Source of the DNA: Pomphorhynchus laevis
Taxonomy: Eukaryota; Acanthocephala; Palaeacanthocephala; Echinorhynchida; Pomphorhynchidae
DNA: 64,000 bases
NCBI GenBank assembly: GCA_012934845.2
Contig: WNNJ02001679.1
Location: 1-64,000 of the forward strand
Reading direction: 5' to 3'
Shown here: positions 54,803-64,000 of the stretch, piece after piece
Layout of the letters: each line of letters opens with the position of its first letter
Numbering within the stretch: the first letter of the stretch is position 1
Translations under genes and position numbers: made by a program
The notes under the pieces: generated by a model
Database searches by the model: none
The model's input: only the letters and a program-made list of their open reading frames with translations
Told to the model about the DNA's origin: nothing

Positions 54803-55105
54803 CAATATATGATGACACGAAGGGCTGGCAAAAAACTAGCGGTTGACGAAGAAAAGGGTAAAGGCACAGATTCGACATCTGACAGCGAAAACATACTAAA
54901 CAACGCTAACTCACATAAAGAAAATGCGGATTATACAGATGGAATTAAGTCCGATAATTTGCCCAAGTTAGGACATGAAGTAAATAAAGTCAACAATTCT
55001 GAAACATCCAACGAAGATAATTCAGATGGGCATATAAATGGTAGTCTTGACAATGTGAAAAATGACGCATTAGATAGCAATGATCAAAAGTTAACAGATT
55101 TGTGA
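54803..55105 (+). CDS. Exon or ORF for an acidic, disordered protein, unknown
   Basis: The frame is open from a possible acceptor (ttatatttttag at 54802) through ATG ATG at 54809 to TGA at 55103-55105; 98 codons from the first ATG. It begins MMTRRAGKKLAVDEEKGKG, then turns into an Asp/Glu/Asn/Ser-rich stretch (TSDSENILNNANSHKENADY). There is no hydrophobic segment, so it is cytosolic or nuclear if real. Composition differs strongly from the AT-only background, supporting coding. It could be a last exon or a single-exon gene. CRE-like palindromes follow within 30 bp. Confidence 0.5.
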   Translation, partial: QYMMTRRAGKKLAVDEEKGKGTDSTSDSENILNNANSHKENADYTDGIKSDNLPKLGHEVNKVNNSETSNEDNSDGHINGSLDNVKNDALDSNDQKLTDL

Positions 55106-55106
55106 T

Positions 55107-55520
55107 AACGACGCAACATATGACGTAGTTATGACGTCATAACGACGTCATTTATGACGGATGTGTTTAAACTTATATAATAGCAGCAAACCGTTTACAA
55201 CCTCACACAAAAAAAAATTGTTGAAATCAATTGTTCTTTATTAATAAACAATTAATTTGATAATTTATTTATAAACTTTTAAACGCATTTGTTCATATGT
55301 CAAACTTTAAAATTTAAGCATGTAATCAATCATATCAGTTAACTGAATATAGGTATTTTGTGTAATAATATGCTTTATGACTTCATAATGGTCATATTAT
55401 GACGTCATATTATATTATATCTCATATTAAATATCATATTATATTATAATCGTCATATTATGGCGATTATGACTTTATAATATGACGTCAGATTACGACA
55501 GATGTGTTTAAATCAAAAAT
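55107..55520. promoter_or_regulatory. Cluster of CRE-like TGACGTCA palindromes with duplicated TATA-like module
   Basis: TGACGTCA occurs at 55132-55139, 55400-55407 and 55493-55500, with several near-matches between (gacgtca, tgacgta, cgtcata). Two of them are followed by gatgtgtttaaa and a TATA-like stretch (ttatataatagcag; aaatataaaagcac), at about 55160-55190 and 55505-55530. This is a duplicated promoter-like module. No downstream gene was identified, so function is open. Confidence 0.4.
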
Positions 55521-56019
55521 ATAAAAGCACATATATATTTGGACTCTGCTTTGTGCAATTATATGCGTTAGATAGACAAACGTTTTTTAACATTATATAG
55601 TTTCCATCTAGTGTTGCTGAAACTTAGAATCTAGTAAAATGCGTGTCCTATGCATTTAGGACTAATTGATAGTCCTAAACTATCAATTTTAATTAATAAG
55701 AAAGTCTCACTAAAAATAATTATAAAAGTTAACAATAAAAGTGATTACAATTGATATTCACTGAAAATATTGCTCTGTTGATATTGCTATTTGACGATAC
55801 GACAGTTCCATTGCAGTTTTCAACTTTTTAGAGTTCGTCGATTTTGAGAATTTGACGATTAAGATATTTGAAATTACATAATCAGTTAAGTGATTCTACA
55901 ATGCTGTACTATATAAATAAAAATAAAAAATATATTAATCGTAATATTTAATAATTTAGATTTATGTAAAAAATTTAATTGTCATGAATTTTCAGAAGAA
56001 GCTGGTGGCAAAATCTCTA
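55521..56019. other. AT-rich, no gene seen
   Basis: Contains a short inverted stretch around ggactaattgatagtccta (55668-55686). No coding frame. Confidence 0.4.
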
Positions 56020-56270
56020 ACTGTTAGTGTCCACCAAGCAGTTCAAGTATTTCCTCCTCGACAAGCATTTAAGGCATTAGATCCACAACTTTTCACATTT
56101 GCTTTGGCAAGATAGGATCTTAACATCTCCCATTCCTGATAAATTATCTTCACCACTACTGGCAACCGAGAGAAGTACTCCCGGATGTAGCTAGAAAAAG
56201 TTCTTTGACGAAAACATCTGCTAGACGCTCCCAGCACGCCCTCACACAACGTTTGAGTTTACACGGCTTG

Positions 56271-56804
56271 TCAAAGCATCCGATCATGCCATCGAAGTTT
56301 ACTAACTACAAGGTAGTGATCGGTTGACAGCTCAGCCCCTTTCTTCACACGAGTGTCCAGAACATAAGGTCGCAGATTAGATAAAACAATTACAAAATCG
56401 ATCATTGATTTCTGACTGAGAGAATCCTGATGCAATGTGCATCTATGGATCTCCTTATGTTCAAACATGGCGCTAGCTATGCACAAATTGTTACGAGAAC
56501 AAAAGTGCAATAATTCAACACCACTCGCATTCAGATCAGAGAGTCCGTTCCTCCCCAACACTCCCTTCCAAATACTACTGTAGCTACCAACATGAGCATT
56601 GAAGTCACCCAGTAGAACGAGGGAATATCTAACAGGAGTACTATCAAGCAGCGCCTGAAGATCTTTCAGGAAGGCTGCGTATTCCGAGATAATGTTGGGA
56701 GCATTCACATACAAAACAAATATCCGCTTACCCTCTTTGATTAAAAGTCTCAGAGACGCCAGTTTTTCGTTCACTCCATGAAACCTCTCTATTAAGAATG
56801 ACAA
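56271..56804 (-). pseudogene. RTE endonuclease domain
   Basis: Reads LVLLGDFNAHVGSYSSIWKG, LGRNGLSDLNASGVELLHFC, SMIDFVIVLSNLRPYVLDTR and LSTDHYLVVSKLRW, the typical craniofacial-development-protein-2-like APE fold of RTE elements. GDFNAH, DFV and TDH (usually SDH) are present. The frame shifts after RWHDRML; a Cys/Arg-rich continuation lies at 56043-56249. Confidence 0.85.
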
Positions 56805-57194
56805 CTGGGACTTGTAAGTATCCCTACACCCGCCTGTCGTCGTTTTCCGTTGGTAACTCCCGAATAGTTCAAGGTCCAGCTTTGATCCAAAAATTTAGTT
56901 CCAGTTCCAAATAGTGAAGAGAAATCACTCCGACAATTTCTAGACCGAAGAGAACCGTCTCTTCAACTAATTATGTTTCCTTCCACGTAGCGAGATGACA
57001 TTCTACATTCCTACATATAGGCTAGTCCGCTTCGGGTATTGACGCCTCTTTCGCTGTCTCCGTGCAACTGCCTGATCACACAGCACTCGACAAAAAAAAC
57101 TCATCCGGTCAGTGGTGAGTTGACCATTGTTCTTCGTACTTAATTTATATTTTGTAAATTTTTTGCTAGTCATTTTCATTGTCTTAGTTTGCTT

Positions 57195-57460
57195 GTTCGG
57201 CTATCTCCCGTTCCTAATATCCTTTGATGATCCAACATCGCTACTGTAAGAAAAATTGCCTCCGTGACTCTCTTCCGCCTTTTCGTCCATTGCCAAATCT
57301 GCCGTTCGAGTCATCGGAGTGATTTTGTTTGTTCGGCTATCTCCCGTTCCCGATATCCTTTGATCATCCAACATCGCTACTGTACGCAAACAGAGCTCCA
57401 TGACTCTCTTCCACCTTTTCGTCCATTGTCTAATCCGTCGTTAACGTCATCGGAGGGATC
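57195..57460. repeat. 136-bp tandem duplication
   Basis: gttcggctatctcccgttcc starts at 57195 and again at 57331. The two units match over about 130 bp with moderate divergence. They lie in the 5' part of the RTE fragment and may be its 5' UTR monomers. Confidence 0.8.
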
Positions 57461-57520
57461 TGATATAGTCTATGAAAAGACTATCCCTACGGGTGATGAG
57501 AGCCAGCCAATTATTTAGCC

Positions 57521-57900
57521 GTTGATCGACGAATGTCGAACATAAGTTGTCTGGGCCGTTCCACGAACTGGCTAATTGGTAATAGGAGCCAGTTTAATAC
57601 TTAATCGACTGGCACCTAGCGGCAAAGTCGGCTGAAGTAATTATTATTCGTAAACAGTAATCAATACATAACTAAATAATTGAATTTGGTTCCCATATTG
57701 GTTTGATAAGCTTGCCAATTTTTAAACGCTTTTAGGATTAGAATGATATAATAAAACGCTTTTGGATATAGCATTTCAATTTTTGTTATTAATATTTTAT
57801 TATTTTTCTGACAAAATAATACACAAACATTCATATAATATACTATTTAATTATTTGGAATTAAAATATCAAGTGTCAAAATTGCAAATGTTTCCTTTTT
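57521..57900. other. Probable RTE 5' flank, then AT-rich DNA
   Basis: GC-richer to about 57640 (ctgggccgttccacgaactg), then AT-rich. No gene seen. Confidence 0.35.
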
Positions 57901-58160
57901 AAGTAATCACTGGATCCACTGTTTTCTGATTGAGACCTCGACAGGTTCCATACGATTATCATCGTCGTGAACTTCTTATGTCTGGGTTGCAAACACGGCG
58001 ACCATTGTCTCTAACACACATGCTTCATTTTCCCTTTGAACAGCAGCGCTAGAACGCTGCATGAGACATAAACCTGCAGTCCGAGGTAACTTGGCCAAGT
58101 ATTTTCCCAACACCTAATAAACTTCGTGGCAGAGAAAGTCTCAATAGCCAACGGCACACA
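57901..58160 (-). repeat. GC-richer repeat remnant, unclassified
   Basis: A 260-bp island with balanced base composition and sharp AT-rich borders. The minus strand can be read as protein-like pieces (PSYLGLQVYVSCSVLALLFK) with breaks. It looks like a decayed element; family not recognised. Confidence 0.35.
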
Positions 58161-60060
58161 TTATAATTGAGTATTAGGATCATTGAGATATTTGTTGGAT
58201 ATTTAATTTTGTTATTAATATTTTATTCAACGTAAATCTTTAATTTAGTATCCGATTTGTTTGAAAAGTTTGTAAAAATTATTAATCATTATTAATCAAT
58301 TTAAGATATCAAAAATCTAACTTGCATCAATTAATTATGCAAGTTATTATTTATTATTTATATTTTATTAATATGCAAATATTAAAAGGTAAATTTAGTT
58401 ATTTAGACAATGCACTAAACTGTGGAGTAGTAAAAGTACATTTTTAAGATAAGAATGATAGTTAAAACGTTTTACGTCATTTTATTAGTTAAAATGAATT
58501 CATTATCTTAGTTTAAAAGGTAAATATACTGATACATATAAAGAGAGAGTATGTTAAATGCTTTATTTCACATAAAATATTAACACGAATATAAAAATAT
58601 TAAAACGTCAACAGTTAATTTTAAACGGTAACTGTGTTGAGGTCAAGCGACGTTTTTTATCTTGACTGACTTTCTACTTTAACATATTCAGGAAATATAA
58701 ATTTTTTATTTGGAAGAAGAATATTTCAGTTCACCATGGCACATTAGGGATTTGAACATATTAGGCGAGGTGTTTCCTCTACTTTATTATCAAAAAATAA
58801 ATTAATTTAATTAATAAATTAATAATTTCTTAATTATCGAAGTAGTCTACTCTACTTTCTTCGATAATTAATAGTTAAACTTTCATAGTTTTACTCAAAA
58901 GCAGTCACGCAACAGCTTATGAAATAATACAATATCAATTTTTTCTGACAGTTTTTTATAAATTTACAGTAACGAAAAAATAGTTTTATTTTTTAATAAT
59001 AGCAATATATCGATAGCTCCTGATATAATCTTCCGGTGAATAAAATAGTTTATTTTAATAATATTATACGCGGAATTTTTGATAGATTAAAAAAATTTCG
59101 AAGATTAAACCACAATAATCAATCAATTAGTGAAATCATATATCGTTTAGTTCAATAAACGATCAATCATTAGCATTTGTCTGCTAATTCGAATATAAAC
59201 CACAATAAATAATATTTTTTAATGTCGTGCAATATTCATAAATTGCTTAATTGCATTAACAGTTCGTCCTCTTCACACGACCTTTCATTCATTTTTCTAT
59301 CGTATTTTTATAATAGTTGGTCACTTTGATTTTGTTCAATTGAAATGAATTTCAGATTTATTTCCATGAATCTGAAGATATCATTGGCATATCGTAAGAT
59401 TAAGAGTTTTAATCTTAACATCTTTGAGATATCATTTTTCAAAACTTAAATTGGATTTCCAAAGTTTAAGAAATTATAGTTTACTAAAGATAGTTTTGCA
59501 AATGTTAATTGCCAATTAAAAATTTATTGTACTGGAAAAAACACGAACTTCTGTTTCAGTACAGTATAGTGCATTGTACATGCCACTGGTTTAAATACGA
59601 AAATCAAAACCAAAATCGATTACAGACGGCGTTGAATCATTGTTTACCTCCAATACTGATTTGGTGGATTAAATGGAAACGAAGCTCCAACATTTTTCTA
59701 GAGAAAAGAAAAGATTTATTAATTAAACGTTAAGCAATTCCCGACGATGATTTACGGAAATATTGGATAAAGTTACTTTTACTTTTATTTTGATAAATTT
59801 ACTTATCGCTTTCGCATAATAATTTGTTATTACTAAATTATCTTTGTCGATTTTGTATTACAACAGATAATAAAGAATTATTGAAGCTGGATTAAAGAAA
59901 GAAGGAAAATTTTATTTGATATTTCACTAACCTTCATTTTGTTATTATGAATGACATAATGGTCATTAGATATTATTATCATTCTGTTATTATTAACCTT
60001 CATTATTTATTCTGTTAGCATATTCAGAAACATTAAAAATTTTCTGAAGGTTAGTGAAAT
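58161..60060. other. AT-rich DNA with one doubtful frame
   Basis: No repeat shared with the rest of the window. A plus-strand frame at 59572-59733 follows a good acceptor (cttctgtttcag) and reads YSIVHCTCHWFKYENQNQNR to a stop. It may be a terminal exon but has no support beyond the splice site. Confidence 0.3.
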
Positions 60061-60061
60061 A

Positions 60062-60343
60062 TCAAATAAAATTTGATAGCTTGACTATTTTCTGTTTGAT
60101 GTTATTTTTATAGTAACCTAGTTTAAAATATGTATCTATTAAATTATTTAAATGATTTTGAAGAAAGCCAATATCATTACATATTGTTGCAATTCTTAAA
60201 ATTTCATTATTTAATGTATTATATTTTATATTATATGGTATGCATGAATGCTCATGCAAAAATATGTTTCTTGTAAATTTAAATATGTCATCTTTACGAT
60301 ATAAATTAATAGTAGTTTTAGTTAATGTTAATTTAATGTTCAT
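60062..60343 (-). pseudogene. Reverse-transcriptase-like thumb fragment
   Basis: 93 codons on the minus strand: NIFLHEHSCIPYNIKYNTLN, NEILRIATICNDIGFLQNHL, DTYFKLGYYKNNIKQKI. The spacing (His-Ser, Glu-x-x-Arg, Cys, hydrophobic, Gly-Tyr-x-x-x-x-Ile) resembles the region after motif C in Penelope-like and related RTs. Part of it is repeated at 60395-60500. A weak assignment. Confidence 0.35.
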
Positions 60344-60499
60344 ATCTAGATATACACCTTCTTTATCATTAATATTGGTTTTATGTTTTTATCAAATCAT
60401 AAATGCTCATGCAAACATGTTTCTTGAAGAAAGCCAATATCATTAAATATTATGGCAATTTCTAAAATTTCATAATTTAATGCATTAAATTAAATATTG

Positions 60500-60660
60500 T
60501 ATTGTATGAATTGACTAATAAATAACAGACGTTGTATCAGAATAAGAGGTCATCAGGAGGAACTGCTATGCTATCAGGTTTCGGCCCATATTCCTCTACC
60601 CGACATAGTAGTATCGTGAAAATAAGTTTCGATGTACAATTGCAATGGCTGTTTTATAAA
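60500..60660 (-). repeat. Second SINE family, minus copy
   Basis: Contains aactgctatgctatcagg and tttcggcccatattcctc, matching the inverse of 51090-51180. It is the best-preserved box-B-like core of the family (gggccgaaacctgatag on the minus strand). Confidence 0.55.
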
Positions 60661-61583
60661 ATAAAAATCATAAATTTAAATTTAATATTTTAAATAGAAT
60701 TTAATATTTTATTTAATAGAATTAAGGTTAATGAAGTTCTAAATGAATAGGAAATCGAAAAACAAGAAAACATCAATGTGGAAAACTACATTCGAATCAA
60801 TTTTTAACTCATTAAAATAAATTGATGTTTGATTTTAAATTGTTAAAGGTTTCTTAAAATCTTCATTTGAATAATGCCACAGTCAACATATACAATTTAT
60901 TTAAAATTAAAATTTATAAAAACTTAAATTTTATTTAAATAAAATGAAGTTATTTATTATTTCGTTTTTATCTAGTTCGAAAATATCTAGTTCGATTAAA
61001 AAATAATAAATTATAAGTTATTAAAACGATTGTATTTATCTGAATACAAATATCAATATTTATTAATCCAGTATATCAACAACTTCTCTATAGATCAAAA
61101 GACCGAATAAAATTATTATTATTTATTTAAAATATTATTATTTCTTATTATTGTTTAATCACCAGATTAAACAATAATAAGGCCAATTTTGATTTCAGTA
61201 ATTGGTTATGAATTTCATGTACTTCTCTAAAAACCATTTGCTACCAAATGAATTGAATGCTATTTGAATGATCGCTACCTTGTCAAATTAAAAAATTACT
61301 GAATTATCTTGCTTGCAAGATCTTTTCTAAACACTAATTTAAAATTGACGATATTATCAATATGCCAAACCCACAAAAATTGTCTTACACATTTAGTTAC
61401 AAGTATAAAAGGCAAGTGAATGAGCTCTAAAGGATATGCAGCGTATATCAATAATATATATGTATATATATTATTAAAAATAAAAATATATTTTTATTTT
61501 TAATAAAATAAAAATATCAGATCAAGAAGCAAAAGTTAGCAAAACTATGGAAAATTAAAAAAATACAGAATTATGTAACCCAC
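60661..61583. other. AT-rich DNA, probably 3' or intronic to the USO1-like gene
   Basis: No convincing exon on either strand. Short palindromic AT runs near 61440-61515. Confidence 0.35.
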
Positions 61584-63098
61584 TTGTAAGGAAGAATTAT
61601 CTTTGACTATCAATTGTCTCAAGGCTTCATTTTCAGATGCAAGTGCTTGGTATCGTTCAAGACTCATTTTCTGTTGCTCGACGTATTTGTTATAAAATTG
61701 CGTCCATTGTTCAAGATCATTATGAGCTTGGTGTAACTGCGTTTGCAGAGAATCCTCCACTGATTTCTCACTAGCAGTTGGAATTGTGTTGGTATCTGCG
61801 TCTTTCATGGTCGGTTTTAATATAAGTATCGGGTTTGAATATAACCACGTAGTGGAGTCTATATCCCATTTTTCACATAAAGATCTAACGAGAGAGGCTA
61901 AATTATTTTATAAACGACAAATTGTCTTTTCTGGCTAATATACAACTATGATATACCTTGAATTGTAAAAATAAGTTTAGATGTAGAATCTAAGATTAAA
62001 TGTTTCTGTTGGATTCCTGAAATTGTTGTAATTGGAAGCTTGGAACGCAAAGATGTTTGTATGGCGCTGTTGTGATCAGTAAATGTTGTTATGGTGTTAA
62101 TGCACTTTGCAATACTGATTTCCTTTTTTACAAGATTAACAAACCTATACACACCGTGATGATTAAAATGAAAATTTAAATTAAATTTTTTTAATTTCCA
62201 GGAAATATCAGGTATAGTGAAGGGTTTGAAATATAAAATAATATGAAATTTTACGAATATTTTATGAAATTTTTTTTTATTTTATTTTATATAAAAATTT
62301 TATTTTTATAAAAAAATTATATAAAATATAAATTTTATAAAAAAATATATTTATAATCTATAATTATATTTATATTTATGTTAAAGAAAGGCTGACCTGT
62401 CGTAGATAGAAAACCTCGTTTTTAGTGTTAAACTTCAACAAAAATTACCTTTTCTAATAATCAAAGAAAACTAATCGGAATATGACTTGATTACATAAAA
62501 TGATCATCAGGTTTCGTCTTCATACAAAAATCCGTTTTGTGATTGCATTAAGAGATTGTTTAATTTTACTAATGCTAATTCATCAGTAAACAGGAAGAAT
62601 TAAATATTTTAATTTTTAAGAAAATACGAGCATTTTCATCATCAGTAAGTTTTAAACTTCATGGTGATGATTTAATAAATTAAAACTTTGAAAAAGATAA
62701 TGCTAATCTGAAATTCTATGTTTTAGTAATTTTCCCAATGAAATAATACCTCGAATGTGATGCATTGTGTTCATCGACAGTGATCAAGCAATATGCAATA
62801 ACAAGTGCACACATATACTTTAATACTGGCAGACTTTCTGATTCACTAATAAAGGAATTCACTTGTGTTGTTCTTGTATTAGCATCGTCTGTAATAGGTG
62901 TATTATTGTAATCATCTTCCAGGAATTTCATAACAACCTTAATATTGAAAAAATAAAACTTATAATTTTTCGGTAACGTACGTCGTTCATAATAAGGCTG
63001 TTGCTGAGAACGGTCTCAATATAAGCAGGACAGGAGATTTGCCAGTGCAGTACTAGTGTGAGAAATCCAATGCTAATAAGTGATGATGAATCAATTAT
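61584..63098 (-). CDS. p115/USO1-like vesicle-tethering factor, four exons, partial
   Basis: Minus-strand exons: 62982-63098, 62750-62937, 61957-62144 and 61584-61858 (the last could start later, inside MKDAD). Phases agree at each junction: 0, then AG+G making Arg, then G+AC making Asp. The first reads FLTLVLHWQISCPAYIETVL, resembling the LVLCSWLNNCPIAVTHFL region of vertebrate p115 from memory. The second has VLKYMCALVIAYCLI. The third has RFVNLVKKEISIAKCI and LILDSTSKL, comparable to LKQLIEKRIGKENFIEKL and IFDHEFTKL. The last is coiled coil (DLEQWTQFYNKYVEQQKMSL, ALASENEAL). Order and spacing fit the end of the armadillo head and start of the coiled coil. p115 tethers ER-to-Golgi vesicles. 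Sequence identity is low; the N-terminal exons lie off the window. Confidence 0.55.
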
Positions 63099-64000
63099 CT
63101 AAAATGAAAAATCAAATCTCAATAAAAACACCGATTATTGTGGTTACAATAAAAATACATTTAAAATAGATTGAAAACAATATTAGATTATTAATATTAG
63201 ATTATTAATATTAAAATATTAGATTATTAATAAAACTTTTATTTAAATATAATCACCAATATAGTAGAATTGTTAGAATAAAAAAATACAATTGAAATAT
63301 AAATAGATTGAAATTACAACCTTATTAATCTGACAAGTAGATAAACATTAAAATTCCGATTAAATCCAATATTTTGACGCAGTAACGTTTGTTACTAAGT
63401 GACTTGATGAAATAAAGAAACATAAAATGGGGTTTAATTGAATTGTTCTAAAGTTTACAAGATTGACTTCGAAATATGTGTTGACTTCAGTGCTACTCAA
63501 AGTATATCGATTTACATGGAAATCGATATGTTCTCTCCACCTGTATAGATCTAACGAAGAATTATCTCTTTAGTTGGTTTTGTCTCAACTTAAAAAGAAA
63601 TCGCTATCTTGATACTTTAACCACATGTTCTAGCCACCAATCCCTGACACACGGAAACGACAGGTTATTGCGAATAATGTTATAATATGGAATAATTTAA
63701 ACACTAAAATTATCGCGAATAGACAGTTTCGAATATTATCGATTTAATGCGATTATTACAATAAATAACTTATTTTAGTCACTTGTACGTTAATTTTTAT
63801 TTTCTACGAAATTATAACCCTCAACCCAGGTAATCTTATAACTCATTAAAATGGCAAAGTTGGTACTTTCATAAATATCTCTTAAGTGCCACTTCATTGA
63901 CTAATGTGAATAATAATAGTACAAACTAGATGCTATTTTTCACTGCAACATTCTAAACAATGTTGAATAGTTGTAGATAAAATCCAACTAAGGAGATGAC
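63099..64000. other. Right edge, probably intron of the USO1-like gene
   Basis: Moderately AT-rich. No exon on the minus strand could be joined in phase to 63098. No repeats shared with the rest of the window were recognised. Confidence 0.35.

Larger units (their letters stand above)
56020..57520 (-). mobile_element. RTE-type LINE fragment, minus strand
   Basis: The N-terminal part of an RTE element. The 5' region (right) carries a tandem repeat. The endonuclease follows, and the copy ends near 56020 before any reverse transcriptase. The 3' part is missing, so it is not a standard 5'-truncated insertion. Several frame breaks. Confidence 0.7.

Noticed and set aside
54790-54830. Similarity of the acidic ORF start (agcaatatat..acacgaa) to the last exon of the cassette gene at 3440-3460
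   Set aside because: Only about 20 bases match, with a 3-nt offset, and the frames differ. Probably chance in AT-rich DNA.

Overview
This is an AT-rich, intron-containing metazoan window made mostly of transposable elements and recent segmental duplications. A flatworm, perhaps a trematode, is my best guess but is not proven. The grounds are the repeat mix (CR1, RTE, L2/CR1-like and R1/Jockey-like LINEs, a GIY-YIG Penelope-like element, hammerhead-ribozyme repeats, tRNA-derived SINEs with a hammerhead-like core), small symmetric phase-1 exons like those of the micro-exon genes known from blood flukes, and a very divergent p115/USO1-like host gene at the right end. No bacterial features, CRISPR arrays or rRNA genes were seen.

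Layout. Bases 1-14969 and 35579-50440 are two near-identical direct copies of a unit of about 15 kb. Each unit holds exons of a small repetitive gene, a pogo-like TIR element split by a minus-strand CR1 LINE, a cluster of hammerhead-like SINEs nested inside that CR1, and then a second copy of the first 1.9 kb of the unit. The 20.6 kb between the units is a pile of elements: an R1/Jockey-like LINE with both ORFs open (16372-20261) inserted into a Ty3/gypsy fossil, two copies of an L2/CR1-like LINE (21.1-26.4 kb), a third CR1 copy (26.4-31.1 kb), an apparently intact Penelope-like ORF (31.2-33.2 kb), and a retrozyme-like array with three hammerhead ribozymes (33.5-34.8 kb). From 50.4 kb to the end lie the transmembrane exon of the last gene copy, a second SINE family, a 17-bp minisatellite, a 410-bp palindrome, an isolated acidic coding exon beside CRE-like palindromes, an RTE fragment, and four minus-strand p115/USO1-like exons.

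The most interesting host signal is the exon-cassette gene. Exons of 60, 63, 12 and about 35 nt start with 2 nt and end with 1 nt of a codon, so they can be joined in any order. They encode a Ser/Thr/Asn-rich ectodomain. Copies end in one of two ways: a short soluble tail (about 3.43 and 38.86 kb) or a transmembrane helix plus cytoplasmic tail (50.77 kb). First exons were not found. The second strong signal is a set of hammerhead ribozymes in repeats of about 445 bp. The third is a 2.7-kb gene-conversion tract between CR1 copies 1 and 3.
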